NCBI RefSeq assembly: GCF_947495145.1
Contig: NZ_CANLXP010000003.1
Coordinates: 184,006 to 248,005 of the forward strand
Source of the DNA: an uncultured Arthrobacter sp.
Lineage (GTDB): Bacteria; Actinomycetota; Actinomycetes; Actinomycetales; Micrococcaceae
Direction: 5' to 3'
DNA length: 64,000 nt
Made by a program: the position numbers and the translations under genes. Below the pieces are notes generated by a model. That model did not search any database, was not told where the DNA came from, and worked only from the letters and a program-made list of their open reading frames with translations. Numbering within the stretch: position 1 is the stretch's first letter; each line of letters begins with the position of its first letter. Positions 27,531 through 36,937 of this stretch are shown in pieces.

Positions 27531-27930
27531 TTTGTATTGCGGACTGGTCGTGAGGGATTTTCGGTGTGGCCAGTGACTGAGCGGCGTGGGGATACCGGGC
27601 GGCCGAGCCGAAGTGCCCGTCGACCTGCGCGGACACACAGCTATATAGGTTACCAGAAACCGCGCACAATCTCCGGTCAGCAGGATGACGGCGGTTCTTG
27701 CACCTGTGTATCGGCGGCCCAGTGGGTGAACCCATACGCCATCGCCAACAGCGTACCGGCTGCCCTGGCGCCAATTCCAAGGTCTGCAGGTGGCCGTGGG
27801 ACAATGGACAACGCACGCTGCACGTGGTCCCGATGCAACGTCGGCGTCTTGCCGCAGCGGTCGTGCCGCAAGCTGTCCGAGTTCCACCAGCCGCCCCGAA
27901 GAAGTAACCCCAAGAAGTAAGAGGTACCGA
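27531..27930. other. 400-base gap between rpsT and lepA
   Basis: It holds the rpsT leader and promoter and presumably the lepA promoter. Short open frames occur on both strands (for example 27677-27913 minus), but none has a convincing start or recognisable product. No repeat or RNA gene seen. Confidence 0.4.
27642..27669 (-). promoter_or_regulatory. Probable rpsT promoter
   Basis: On the minus strand TTGTGC (27669-27664), a 16-base spacer and TATATA (27647-27642). It is the best consensus match in the gap and points at rpsT. Confidence 0.45.
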
Positions 27931-29784
27931 GTGTCTCCCATGGCCCGCACCGCCCCGGTGCCCGCTGCCACGGATCCAGCGATCATCAGGAACTTCTGCA
28001 TCATCGCCCATATCGATCACGGAAAGTCCACTCTTGCGGACCGCATGCTGCAGCTCACCGGCGTCGTTGAGCAGCGGGACATGAAGGCCCAGTACCTGGA
28101 CCGGATGGATATCGAACGTGAGCGCGGGATCACCATCAAGTCGCAGGCCGTGAGGCTCCCGTGGGAGCTTGATGACGTGAGCTACGCACTCAACATGATC
28201 GATACTCCAGGCCACGTGGACTTCACCTACGAGGTGTCGCGGTCGCTCGCTGCATGTGAGGGAGCGATCCTCCTGGTCGACGCCGCACAGGGAATTGAGG
28301 CGCAAACTCTTGCCAACCTGTACCTCGCAATGGAAAACGACCTTACGATCATTCCGGTGCTGAATAAGATCGACCTGCCTGCGGCCCAACCCGAAAAGTA
28401 CGCGGCGGAGCTCGCGAGCCTGATCGGCGGCAACCCCGAGGACGTACTTCTTGTCTCTGGAAAGACCGGCGTCGGTGTCGAAGCGCTGCTGGACAAGATT
28501 GTCCGGGATCTCCCCCCACCGGTGGGCGACGCGAACGCGCCGGCACGCGCCATGATCTTCGACTCGGTCTATGACACCTATCGCGGGGTTGTGACTTACG
28601 TTCGGGTGGTTGACGGGCACCTGAGTCCACGTGAGCGCATCCAGATGATGTCAACCCGTGCAAGCCACGAACTTCTCGAGATTGGCGTCAGCTCACCGGA
28701 GCCCACCCCGTCCAAGGGCTTGGGCGTGGGTGAAGTCGGTTACCTCATCACCGGGGTCAAGGATGTCCGCCAGTCCAAAGTCGGTGATACAGTCACCAAC
28801 CTGGCCAAGCCTGCCTCGGCGTCGTTGAGCGGCTACGCGGATCCCAAACCGATGGTTTTCTCCGGCCTGTACCCCCTGGACGGAGCGGACTACCCGGTGC
28901 TTCGCGATGCGCTCGAGAAGCTGATGCTCAACGATGCCGCGCTGGTCTATGAGCCTGAGACCTCGGCCGCGCTGGGATTCGGTTTCCGAGTGGGATTCCT
29001 CGGCCTGCTGCATCTGGAAATCACCCGTGAGCGCCTCGAACGTGAATACAACCTGAGCCTGATTTCGACCGCGCCCAACGTGGAATACGAAGTGACGCTC
29101 GAGGACAAGAACGTGGTGCACGTCACCAACCCCAGCGAGTATCCCGTCGGGAAGATTGCTGCCGTGCGGGAACCGATGGTTTCCGCGACCATCCTTGCAC
29201 CGAATGAGTTCGTCGGTGCCATCATGGAACTGTGCCAGAGCCGACGTGGTGTCATGGGCGGAATGGACTACCTTTCGGAAGACCGGGTGGAAATCCGGTA
29301 TCGGCTTCCCCTGGCCGAGATCGTCTTTGATTTCTTCGACATTCTGAAGTCACGGACCCGCGGGTATGGGTCATTGGACTGGAAGGCCGATGGCGACCAG
29401 GTAGCCGATCTGGTCAAGGTAGACATCATGCTGCAGGGCGAGCAGGTGGATGCCTTCTCCGCCATCACACACCGGGACAAGGCATATGCCTATGGCGTGA
29501 TGATGACGGGGAAGCTGCGGGAATTGATTCCGAGGCAGCAGTTCGAGGTTCCCATCCAGGCCGCCATCGGTTCACGGATCATCGCGCGTGAGAGCATCCG
29601 CGCCATCCGTAAGGACGTCCTCGCCAAATGCTATGGCGGTGACATCACCCGAAAGCGCAAGCTGCTTGAAAAGCAGAAGGAGGGCAAGAAGCGCATGAAG
29701 ATGGTCGGACGCGTCGAGGTGCCGCAGGAAGCGTTCATTGCCGCCCTGTCCTCCGACAGCAGCAAGGACAAAGCGAAGAAGTGA
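27931..29784 (+). CDS. lepA: Elongation factor 4 (LepA)
   Basis: Translational GTPase of 617 residues that acts on ribosomes, thought to help initiation and 30S biogenesis and to back-translocate stalled complexes. G1 motif [15 protein letters not shown] near residue 25, G2/G3 ERGITIKSQ and DTPGHVDF, G4 NKIDLP. The C-terminal LepA-specific domain ends [17 protein letters not shown]. The open frame extends to 27790, but GTG at 27931 has AAGAGG seven bases upstream and fits the family length. hemW follows 24 bases after the stop, a frequent pairing. Confidence 0.95.
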   Translation: MSPMARTAPVPAATDPAIIRNFCIIAHIDHGKSTLADRMLQLTGVVEQRDMKAQYLDRMDIERERGITIKSQAVRLPWELDDVSYALNMIDTPGHVDFTYEVSRSLAACEGAILLVDAAQGIEAQTLANLYLAMENDLTIIPVLNKIDLPAAQPEKYAAELASLIGGNPEDVLLVSGKTGVGVEALLDKIVRDLPPPVGDANAPARAMIFDSVYDTYRGVVTYVRVVDGHLSPRERIQMMSTRASHELLEIGVSSPEPTPSKGLGVGEVGYLITGVKDVRQSKVGDTVTNLAKPASASLSGYADPKPMVFSGLYPLDGADYPVLRDALEKLMLNDAALVYEPETSAALGFGFRVGFLGLLHLEITRERLEREYNLSLISTAPNVEYEVTLEDKNVVHVTNPSEYPVGKIAAVREPMVSATILAPNEFVGAIMELCQSRRGVMGGMDYLSEDRVEIRYRLPLAEIVFDFFDILKSRTRGYGSLDWKADGDQVADLVKVDIMLQGEQVDAFSAITHRDKAYAYGVMMTGKLRELIPRQQFEVPIQAAIGSRIIARESIRAIRKDVLAKCYGGDITRKRKLLEKQKEGKKRMKMVGRVEVPQEAFIAALSSDSSKDKAKK

Positions 29785-29808
29785 CAGCACCCGCTCGGGA
29801 GGGCGACC

Positions 29809-31038
29809 GTGCCTAGTACGCTGCCTCTCGGAGATCCCTCCCCAGCCGACGGCGTGCTGTCACCTGCCGCAGCCGCAGGCTCGCCGGACCGCGATTTCGG
29901 CCTGTACGTCCACATACCGTTCTGCGCAGTGCGCTGTGGTTACTGCGACTTCAATACGTACACGGCGGCCGAACTCGGTGGGGGAGCGTCTCAGGCGAGC
30001 TACGCGCATACGGTACAGCGTGAGCTGGAGTTCGCCGGGGGCGCGCTGGCAAAGTCGGGCGTCGCCCATCGCCCCCTGAACACCGTCTTCTTCGGGGGCG
30101 GGACTCCCACACTGCTTCCGTCACAGGATCTTGCACGGGTTCTACAGACCGCGAAAAACGTTTGGGGGCTGGAGCCTGGAGCCGAAGTGACAACGGAGGC
30201 CAACCCGGACTCGGTTTCCCCGGAATCGCTGGAGGAACTAGCCCGTGCCGGGTTCACCAGGGTGTCCTTCGGAATGCAGTCGGCGGTACCGCACGTGCTC
30301 GCCGTACTCGATCGGACGCACTCTCCGGAGCGGGTCCCCCTTGCCGTTGAGTGGGCGCGCGCGGCAGGGTTGAAAGTCAGTCTCGACCTGATCTACGGCA
30401 CACCCGGCGAACAGCTTTCCGACTGGCAGGCATCCCTCGAAGCGGCGCTCAGCCTCACACCTGACCACCTGTCTGCCTACGCCCTGATCATCGAGGACGG
30501 CACTGCGCTGGCACGGCGGATCCGTCGTGGCGAGGTGCCTATGGTCGACGACGACGATCATGCCGACAAGTACGAACTTGCTGAGGACATGCTGCGGTCC
30601 GCGGGCATGTCCTGGTACGAGGTGAGCAACTGGGCGCGCACCGGCGAGGATCGGTGCCGCCACAATTTGGCCTATTGGAAAGGTCACGACTGGTGGGGCG
30701 CCGGGCCCGGCGCCCATTCGCACGTGGGCGGCACCCGTTGGTGGAACGTAAAGCATCCCGCCGCCTATGCGCAGCGCCTGGGCGCCGGTACGTCACCTGC
30801 CGCCGGGAGGGAAACCTTGGACGAATCCGCCCGCTATGTGGAGGACGTCCTGCTGCGCACAAGACTTGCGGAGGGCTTTCCCACGGCAGGTCTGCAGCCC
30901 GGCGGACGCCGTGCAGTGGCCGGCCTGATTGCCGACGGCCTGATCGATCCCGCTGAGGCGTTCAAAGGTGTTGTTCGCCTGAGCGGGCGGGGACGGTTGC
31001 TTGCCGACGCCGTCGTTCGCCGCCTGCTGCCTGACTGA
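29809..31038 (+). CDS. hemW: Radical SAM protein HemW (haem chaperone)
   Basis: HemN-like radical SAM protein of 409 residues. The CxxxCxxC iron-sulfur motif is at Cys39, Cys43 and Cys46 (PFCAVRCGYCDF). The HemW-type RHNLAYWKGHDWWGAGPGA segment near residue 285 argues for HemW, a haem-trafficking protein, over true coproporphyrinogen oxidase HemN; the cysteine preceding the cluster that marks HemN is absent. GTG start at 29809 with GGGAGGG upstream. It lies after lepA and converges on the DUF4870 gene. Confidence 0.9.
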   Translation: MPSTLPLGDPSPADGVLSPAAAAGSPDRDFGLYVHIPFCAVRCGYCDFNTYTAAELGGGASQASYAHTVQRELEFAGGALAKSGVAHRPLNTVFFGGGTPTLLPSQDLARVLQTAKNVWGLEPGAEVTTEANPDSVSPESLEELARAGFTRVSFGMQSAVPHVLAVLDRTHSPERVPLAVEWARAAGLKVSLDLIYGTPGEQLSDWQASLEAALSLTPDHLSAYALIIEDGTALARRIRRGEVPMVDDDDHADKYELAEDMLRSAGMSWYEVSNWARTGEDRCRHNLAYWKGHDWWGAGPGAHSHVGGTRWWNVKHPAAYAQRLGAGTSPAAGRETLDESARYVEDVLLRTRLAEGFPTAGLQPGGRRAVAGLIADGLIDPAEAFKGVVRLSGRGRLLADAVVRRLLPD

Positions 31039-31071
31039 CCTGACTGATGCCTTACTGAACTTCGGGTAGGG

Positions 31072-31503
31072 CTAGTGGAAGATCCGCAGGTTGAAGGGGT
31101 AGCGGTACGGCTTGCCACGGTTGACGTGAATGCCCGCCGCAACTGAGAACGCAGCGAGCATCACCCAGATGAGGGCATTGAAAACTGCGAAAATTCCGCC
31201 GACCCCGGGGATCAGGGAGAGCAGCAGGCAAACGCCCGCAAGGATGCTCGGAGGGAAAGTGAAGTTGAAGGCTTCCTTCGATTCCTGTTCCGTGAATGGC
31301 CCCCGGTCACGGAAGATCAGGAAAATGATCAAGGACGGAACGAACCCAAGTATTCCGAGAAAGTGGGCGAGCGTAGCCCATTGGCGATCGTCGGACGGAC
31401 TCAGCGGTGGAGCACTGGAACTGGCACCCTGGAATCCGGGGACGTCGTCCCCGGATGCCGAACGTGACTGGGCGTCACCGTGCCGGTCGGCGCTGTTAGA
31501 CAA
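31072..31503 (-). CDS. DUF4870 membrane protein
   Basis: Small membrane protein of 143 residues. A polar N-terminus of about 45 residues is followed by WATLAHFLGILGFVPSLIIFLIF, the charged ESKEAFNF signature of DUF4870 near residue 75, and two further hydrophobic segments. It has three or four membrane helices. Function unknown. The start is TTG at 31503, supported by GAAGGAAG at a good spacing. It stands between hemW (convergent) and the DUF3097 gene on the same strand. Confidence 0.8.
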   Translation of the reverse strand: MSNSADRHGDAQSRSASGDDVPGFQGASSSAPPLSPSDDRQWATLAHFLGILGFVPSLIIFLIFRDRGPFTEQESKEAFNFTFPPSILAGVCLLLSLIPGVGGIFAVFNALIWVMLAAFSVAAGIHVNRGKPYRYPFNLRIFH

Positions 31504-31619
31504 CGAAACTTCCTTCGGAGTGGGACTTCACCGCGCGTAGGCGCAGAACTTACCTCCCTAGGGTACTTGGTGCGTCGGCCCGATGCAGTCCTCCGCGGTT
31601 GCGCAAGGGAGCCCTGCAA

Positions 31620-32471
31620 TCAGGTCCCTGTTACGGGAGCGGTGAGGAAATCGATGACTTCCTCGACGCGGGCCAGTAGCGACGGTTCAAGGTCCGCATA
31701 GGTGCTGACTCCGCCCAGTATGCGCTTCCAGCCATTGGCGGTGTCTGCCTGGGTGGAGTGCGGCCAGCCCAACCGGCTCAGTATGCCGGTTTTCCAGTCT
31801 TCGCCGCGGGGAATGACGGGCCAGGCATCTAGACCGAGGGCGCGGGGCTTCACTGCCTGCCATACATCGACGTAGGGATGCCCAACGATCAGTACGTTCC
31901 GGGCTGCGCCGGGCACCGCCATCGCCTTCTCCGCGATCCTTGCCTCCTTGGTGCCAGGCAGCAGGTGATCCACGAGGATACCCAGACGGCGACCAGTGGA
32001 GGGAGCGAAGTCGCGGACGGCTCCGGCCAGGTCGTCAACTCCGTGCAACGGCTCGACGACGATCCCCTCGACCCGCAGGTCATCTCCCCACACCTTCTCC
32101 ACCAGTTCGGCGTCGTGCTTGCCCTCGACCCAGATCCTGCTTGCCCGCGCGGTACGAGCGCGCTCTCCTGCAACGCGAACGGAGCCGGACGCAGTACGCT
32201 GCGGAGCCGCGGCCTGTTCAAGTGCGGCAACCATTTCTACCGGCGACCCCTCATGGTGGAAGCCGAAGCCGAGCGGGAAGGTGCGCCGCTTGCCGCGGCG
32301 ATCCTCCAGAATCATCACGTGCATTCCGCCGGACTTCTCAGTGCGGAGTATCTCGCCCACGAATCCGCTCTGCACGTCCTCCAGGACAACGCCGGGGCGG
32401 GCTTCAACCCTGGCCAGCACGGTGCGCCGGCGGTTCGCGAGGTCTTGTGCACCCCACTGGTGATAGGACAT
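31620..32471 (-). CDS. DUF3097 protein
   Basis: Actinobacterial conserved protein of 283 residues, probably cytoplasmic. Features include an N-terminal segment with VEARPGVVLEDVQSGFVGEI, a middle IWVEGKHDAELVEKVWGDDLR, and a C-terminal VGHPYVDVWQAVKPRALG. The EGKHD and HPYVDVWQ parts recall a Toprim-like fold, but that is a guess. Function unknown. ATG at 32471. It is divergent from hrcA, and its start lies about 80 bases from the CIRCE element, which might also affect it. Confidence 0.75.
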   Translation of the reverse strand: MSYHQWGAQDLANRRRTVLARVEARPGVVLEDVQSGFVGEILRTEKSGGMHVMILEDRRGKRRTFPLGFGFHHEGSPVEMVAALEQAAAPQRTASGSVRVAGERARTARASRIWVEGKHDAELVEKVWGDDLRVEGIVVEPLHGVDDLAGAVRDFAPSTGRRLGILVDHLLPGTKEARIAEKAMAVPGAARNVLIVGHPYVDVWQAVKPRALGLDAWPVIPRGEDWKTGILSRLGWPHSTQADTANGWKRILGGVSTYADLEPSLLARVEEVIDFLTAPVTGT

Positions 32472-32552
32472 GGAACTTCACTCGCTTCCGCTACCGGCCT
32501 GCCGTCAGAACAGGCAGAGCCAATGCTAACAATCGCGTGGAACGTATTAGAC

Positions 32553-32579
32553 TTGGCACTTAGGTGTGTTGAGTGCTAA
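32553..32579 (+). promoter_or_regulatory. CIRCE operator of hrcA-dnaJ
   Basis: TTGGCACTT (32553-32561), nine-base spacer, GAGTGCTAA (32571-32579). This matches the CIRCE consensus TTAGCACTC-N9-GAGTGCTAA at 16 of 18 arm positions, 46 bases before the hrcA start. HrcA binds this site, so the operon should be self-repressed and released by heat. Confidence 0.88.
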
Positions 32580-32625
32580 CTCAGGAACCGGACAATACCG
32601 GGCAGACAGTACATCGGAGGTGAAC

Positions 32626-33642
32626 ATGAGCGAGCCCAGGCGGCTTGAAGTCCTGCGAGCCATCGTTGAGGATTACGTGCATTCGCGCGAGCCGGTGGGG
32701 TCGAAGGCTTTGGTTGAACGCCATCAGCTGGGTGTGTCCTCGGCGACAATCCGCAATGACATGGCACTTCTGGAAGAAGAAGGCCTCATCACCGCCCCGC
32801 ATACCAGCTCAGGCCGCATTCCGACGGACAAGGGTTACCGGTTGTTCGTGGACCGGATCGCCGAGGTCAAACCGCTGTCAGCACCAGAGAAGCGGGCCAT
32901 CCGTGCCCTTCTGGAAAGCGCTGAGGACCTCGATGACGTCCTGGATCGCACCGTTCGGCTGCTGGCTCAGCTGACCAATCAGGTTGCCGTGGTGCAGTAC
33001 CCGCACCTGGGTGCAGCCTCCGTTCGCCATATCGAACTCGTTCTGCTTGCGCCCGGCCGCGTGCTCGTGGTGCTGATTTCCACGAACGGGGCGGTACAGC
33101 AGCGCGTGGTACCCGTCCCTGCGCAGGCCCAGGAAAACGAGTTGAGCGATCTGCGCCAGCGATTCCTGGAGAAAGTATCGGGCGTGCGGCTGCCGTCTGT
33201 GCCGCAGGAACTGAACTCGTGCATCGCTGAGCTTCCGCCGGCGCTGAGGCCGCTCGGACAAGCACTCGCCCAGGGCCTGCAGCAGTTATCGGCTGCCAGC
33301 CGTGAAGACCGCATAGTCCTTGCCGGCACCGCCAACCTGGCACGGTCCACCCTCGATTTTCCGCTCACGATCGGCCCGGTCCTGGAGGCTCTTGAAGAAC
33401 AGGTCGTCATGCTCCGTCTGCTCTCAGAGATGGAGCAGGATGCTTTGGGTGTCTCTGTCCGCATCGGACGCGAGAATCCGCACGGGGGGCTTGCGGAGGC
33501 CTCGGTCATTGCTACCGGCTACGGACCGGACTCCCTGGCGAAGGTGGGAATCCTCGGTCCCACCAGAATGGACTATCCCACCACCATGGCTGCCGTGAGG
33601 GCGGTGGCCCGTTATCTTTCCCGCATCCTTGATGAATCCTGA
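32626..33642 (+). CDS. hrcA: Heat-inducible transcription repressor HrcA
   Basis: Repressor of class I heat-shock genes through CIRCE, 338 residues. The winged-helix N-terminus shows LRAIVEDYVHSREPVGSK and SSATIRNDMALLEEEGLI (residues 10-60), then TSSGRIPTDKGYR, diagnostic of HrcA. The effector domain contains the late GPTRMDYPTTMAAV. ATG at 32626 with GGAGGTGA upstream. The open frame continues to 32566 but enters the CIRCE element. dnaJ follows, the standard hrcA-dnaJ pair; groEL and dnaK are not in this window. Confidence 0.95.
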   Translation: MSEPRRLEVLRAIVEDYVHSREPVGSKALVERHQLGVSSATIRNDMALLEEEGLITAPHTSSGRIPTDKGYRLFVDRIAEVKPLSAPEKRAIRALLESAEDLDDVLDRTVRLLAQLTNQVAVVQYPHLGAASVRHIELVLLAPGRVLVVLISTNGAVQQRVVPVPAQAQENELSDLRQRFLEKVSGVRLPSVPQELNSCIAELPPALRPLGQALAQGLQQLSAASREDRIVLAGTANLARSTLDFPLTIGPVLEALEEQVVMLRLLSEMEQDALGVSVRIGRENPHGGLAEASVIATGYGPDSLAKVGILGPTRMDYPTTMAAVRAVARYLSRILDES

Positions 33643-33708
33643 CGGGATGACGGAGCCCACAAACACCAGCCGCTCACGCGGTGAGATTACAGGAAGTGAT
33701 GTGCAGGA

Positions 33709-34836
33709 GTGAGTAATCACTACGAGGTCCTTGGCGTTGCACGCGATGCCAGCGGCGAAGAAATCAAAAAGGCCTACCGGAAGCTCGCCCGCAAGCTTCA
33801 TCCGGACGTCGCCGCCGGCCCTGAAGCGGCCGAAGAGTTCAAGCTCGTAACCCGCGCTTACGAGGTCCTCTCGGACCCGCAGAAGCGGAGGGTTTATGAC
33901 ACCACGGGCAACGAGAACGGCACCGATAACGGGTTCGGCGGCGGCTATTCCGGTTCCGGGTTCGCCTTCAACGACATCTTCGAGACGTTCTTCGGAGGAG
34001 GCGGCCCCAGCGGCCCGCCGTCGCGGACCCAGCGGGGACAGGACGCGCTCATTGCCGTCCGCATTGACCTTCGGGACGCCGTATTCGGTACCAATAAGAA
34101 AATTGAGGTTGACTCCGCTGCGGTGTGTCCTACGTGTGACGGATCCTGCACCCAGCCGGGCACGTCGCCGCGAACCTGCGACATCTGCGGTGGCTCCGGC
34201 CAGGTGCAGCGCGCGGTTCGCTCAATCCTCGGCCAGGTAATGACGACGGCGACCTGCGGCACCTGCCAGGGATACGGAACCGTTATCCCGCATCCCTGCA
34301 ACGAGTGCAATGGTGACGGCCGTATCCGCTCCCGCCGCAGCCTCACCATCAAGGTGCCCGCCGGTGTCGCCACCGGAACCCGAATCCAGCTCGCCGGCCA
34401 GGGTGAGGTCGGCACTGCCGGTGGCCCCCAGGGAGATCTCTACGTGGAGATCCGGGTTAACAGCGACCCGACTTTCCTGCGCGAGGGTGATGACCTTCAT
34501 GCCACTTTGAGTGTTCCCATGACGGCGGCCGCACTCGGCACCACCGTAACCATGACCAGCTTCGACGGCGACCAGGAGTTGATGATCAAGCCCGGCACCC
34601 AATCCGGCGAAGTGATCACTCTCAAGGGCCTTGGAGTTACCCACCTGCGTGGGTATGGCAGGGGGGACCTCCTGGTGCACCTGAGTGTGGAAACGCCGCG
34701 AAATCTCGACAGCGCTCAGGAAGATCTTGTTCGTCGCCTGGCGGAAATGCGCGGCGAGCAGTTCACCGAGGGCCAGCTCGCGAGCAGCGGATCAGGAGTT
34801 TTCGCCCGCCTTCGCGAACGGCTCGGAAATCTCTGA
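33709..34836 (+). CDS. dnaJ: Chaperone DnaJ
   Basis: Co-chaperone that delivers substrates to DnaK and stimulates its ATPase, 375 residues. J domain at residues 1-70 with HPD (KLHPDVAAG), G/F region with FGGGYSGSG, four zinc motifs near residues 140-215 ([32 protein letters not shown]), then the two C-terminal substrate-binding domains. The first zinc motif ends GSC in place of GxG, with CTQPG following, a form I associate with actinobacterial DnaJ2. GTG start at 33709. Controlled by the upstream CIRCE. Confidence 0.95.
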   Translation: MSNHYEVLGVARDASGEEIKKAYRKLARKLHPDVAAGPEAAEEFKLVTRAYEVLSDPQKRRVYDTTGNENGTDNGFGGGYSGSGFAFNDIFETFFGGGGPSGPPSRTQRGQDALIAVRIDLRDAVFGTNKKIEVDSAAVCPTCDGSCTQPGTSPRTCDICGGSGQVQRAVRSILGQVMTTATCGTCQGYGTVIPHPCNECNGDGRIRSRRSLTIKVPAGVATGTRIQLAGQGEVGTAGGPQGDLYVEIRVNSDPTFLREGDDLHATLSVPMTAAALGTTVTMTSFDGDQELMIKPGTQSGEVITLKGLGVTHLRGYGRGDLLVHLSVETPRNLDSAQEDLVRRLAEMRGEQFTEGQLASSGSGVFARLRERLGNL

Positions 34837-34851
34837 CCGGCATCCGGAATT

Positions 34852-35607
34852 ATGACCAATCACGCATTCTTCGGTGATCCGGCGGAGGTGCGCGCCGCCG
34901 TTACCGGGGGAACCCTGACACTGATCGGTTCGGAGGCACACCACGCCGCAACCGTAAAGCGGGTTGTGCCCGGCGAGACGATCGATGTGGTTGACGGGGA
35001 AGGGCGTCGCCTGAGCTGCACCGTCGCGAAGGCAACGCCCGCTGCCGTCGTGGTCGCGGTGGACAAGATGTCCTTCGATCCGCCTCCTGGGATGCGCATC
35101 GTCCTGGTGCAGGCACTGGCCAAGGGGGACAGGGCGGAGCTGGCCGTCGAGGCGGCTACGGAACTCGGCGTTGACGGGGTGCTTCCCTGGCAGGCAGATC
35201 GAAGCATTGTGCGCTGGCGCGCCGAGAAAGCCGCCAAGGGTCATGCAAAATGGCAATCCCTCGTCCGCACGGCTTCCAAGCAGAGCCGGCGCACGCGCGT
35301 GCCGGAAGTCTTTGGCGTGCTCGACAGTAAAGGCCTTGGGAATTGGCTGAGCGGAGTGGAACACGCGCTCCTGCTGCACGAGGAAGCAACTGAATCACTG
35401 GCCGACTATTGGAACCGTGCGCCGTTGGGCGGCACGGGAACTCTGGCCGTCATCGTTGGGCCGGAGGGCGGGATCAGCCCGCACGAACTTGAGATGCTCG
35501 CCGCCACCGGGGCTGTTCCGGTGCAGCTCGGTGCCAATGTTCTACGTGCTTCGACTGCGGGACCTGCGGCGATTGCCGTACTGAACCACCTGATCGGGCG
35601 CTGGTAG
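34852..35607 (+). CDS. rsmE: 16S rRNA m3U1498 methyltransferase
   Basis: SPOUT-family methyltransferase that modifies U1498 of 16S rRNA using SAM, 251 residues. An N-terminal PUA-like domain (HHAATVKRVVPGE near residue 33) is followed by the knotted methyltransferase domain with GPEGGISPHELEML near residue 203 and LRASTAGPAA at the C-terminus. ATG at 34852, 16 bases after dnaJ, so it probably belongs to the hrcA-dnaJ unit. This gene order is common in Gram-positive bacteria. Confidence 0.93.
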   Translation: MTNHAFFGDPAEVRAAVTGGTLTLIGSEAHHAATVKRVVPGETIDVVDGEGRRLSCTVAKATPAAVVVAVDKMSFDPPPGMRIVLVQALAKGDRAELAVEAATELGVDGVLPWQADRSIVRWRAEKAAKGHAKWQSLVRTASKQSRRTRVPEVFGVLDSKGLGNWLSGVEHALLLHEEATESLADYWNRAPLGGTGTLAVIVGPEGGISPHELEMLAATGAVPVQLGANVLRASTAGPAAIAVLNHLIGRW

Positions 35608-35614
35608 CGGCGAA

Positions 35615-36577
35615 CTAGCGGATGCTGACCAGTTTGTCGTCAACAACAGCGTCGGCGGCAGGAGCTGTTCCCGGCTCTGATTCAGCGGGTTCGTAAACCT
35701 CGATGAGGAAGGTTCCCTGCTCCAAAGCGACGCTGAACTCATACAGCCCGATCATGCTGCTGCCCGCTTCCACGGGCACGGTTCCACCGACAACGTCTTC
35801 TGCCGGAACCCCTCCACCGTCCACACGCCGCACACGCCACTCAAGGGTTGGGTGCGCCGTAGTGGTGCTGCCCTGGACGATCACGGTTCCATCGGAGCGA
35901 ACAGTGCCGTCCTGCGGGTTGATGATCCATACCGGCGCAACTGCGCTGACATCCCTCCCCAGGAGCGAACCCAGCTCAATGTGTCCGAACGCGTTGTAGC
36001 CGGCTTTGCCGTCGACCAGCAGGCGCACGCTGCTGGGACTGCCGCTTGCGATCAAGCCGGCACTGGCCGCCGCTGCCGTCGCGGTATACACCAACTGCTG
36101 AACTGCCCGTCCGGCAACTGCTGCGTCGATGCCGGCGGCGAAGGAATCGGAGGAGATGTCGATCGTGATCACGTTGTCCGGTGAGATCGAGGTGTTGACC
36201 GATGACGCTTCCTGCCAGGGGCTGTAATAGTCGTCGTCGAGCGGTTCGCTGCTTGTCATCGCCCATACGGCAGCGGCGATGGGATCGCCTGTCGATTCAG
36301 CAGGCAGGAACTCCCGGTAAAGGAGTCCGTTCGCCTCTCCGAGCCAGTACACAGGAAGGAGGGGGGCGGTGTCAGTCGCAGCAGGGCTCTGAAGGTCGAT
36401 TTCCGGCATGCTCGCCGTCGACTCCAGCAACACTTCCGCCCCAGTCGCAATCTGTTGGGCGGACTCAGTTGGTCCTCCGATGGTGCAGGCCTGCACTGCC
36501 AGTGCCGCGACGACGACGATGGAACCCTTCCAGCGACGCCCGCTGATGCGGCGACCGGGGAGAGGAAAGACGCCCAT
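35615..36577 (-). CDS. GerMN-domain lipoprotein
   Basis: Predicted secreted lipoprotein of about 320 residues. An arginine-rich N-terminus and hydrophobic helix end in LAVQAC, which serves as a lipobox, though Gln before Ala is unusual. A GerMN-type domain (about residues 70-210, with VYWLGEANGLLYREF) is followed by a Gmad2 immunoglobulin-like domain (about 225-310, with VWIINPQDGTV and GTFLIEVYEP). Such proteins are thought to act at the cell envelope; the function here is unknown. The frame extends to 36712, but ATG at 36577 has AGAGGAGA upstream. Convergent with rsmE. Confidence 0.75.
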   Translation of the reverse strand: MGVFPLPGRRISGRRWKGSIVVVAALAVQACTIGGPTESAQQIATGAEVLLESTASMPEIDLQSPAATDTAPLLPVYWLGEANGLLYREFLPAESTGDPIAAAVWAMTSSEPLDDDYYSPWQEASSVNTSISPDNVITIDISSDSFAAGIDAAVAGRAVQQLVYTATAAAASAGLIASGSPSSVRLLVDGKAGYNAFGHIELGSLLGRDVSAVAPVWIINPQDGTVRSDGTVIVQGSTTTAHPTLEWRVRRVDGGGVPAEDVVGGTVPVEAGSSMIGLYEFSVALEQGTFLIEVYEPAESEPGTAPAADAVVDDKLVSIR

Positions 36578-36937
36578 GCGTGTCAATCTCCTCTCGACAA
36601 TCCTCGCGAATGATTCATATGTGCGCAGGGGGCGGCCAAGGCGGCGCCATCCCAGACGAGAGTGGCACCAGCAGAGACCGGCACTGCAAGCAGTTCCAAT
36701 CCAGCTTGGCATAGGAAGCGGCCGCTGCCGGGGGCTTTTCCGGATTGCCGCCGGACTGAAACGCGATTGATATCGGGCCGTTGCGTTCCTGAGATATTTG
36801 CCGATGCGAACTGATCAGTGGGTTCCGTCGACACACTCATTGCGAGCAGCGGAGAACGCGCGGCGGTACGCTAGTAACAGGCTCGTTTTGCGAGCCAGTT
36901 CCAGCACATGACCGGGCATCCGGCAGCACAAGGAGAG
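36578..36937. other. 360-base gap between the GerMN gene and phoH
   Basis: Divergent promoter region. Short overlapping frames on both strands (for example 36583-36840 minus) show no recognisable protein. A TACGCT hexamer at 36867-36872 could be the phoH -10. I see no RNA gene or strong repeat. Confidence 0.4.

Noticed and set aside
27677..27913. Minus-strand 78-codon frame between rpsT and lepA
   Set aside because: Overlaps the lepA promoter region, has no good ribosome site and resembles no protein family.
36583..36840. Minus-strand 85-codon frame upstream of the GerMN gene
   Set aside because: No domain, weak start, and competing frames on both strands in the same divergent promoter region.
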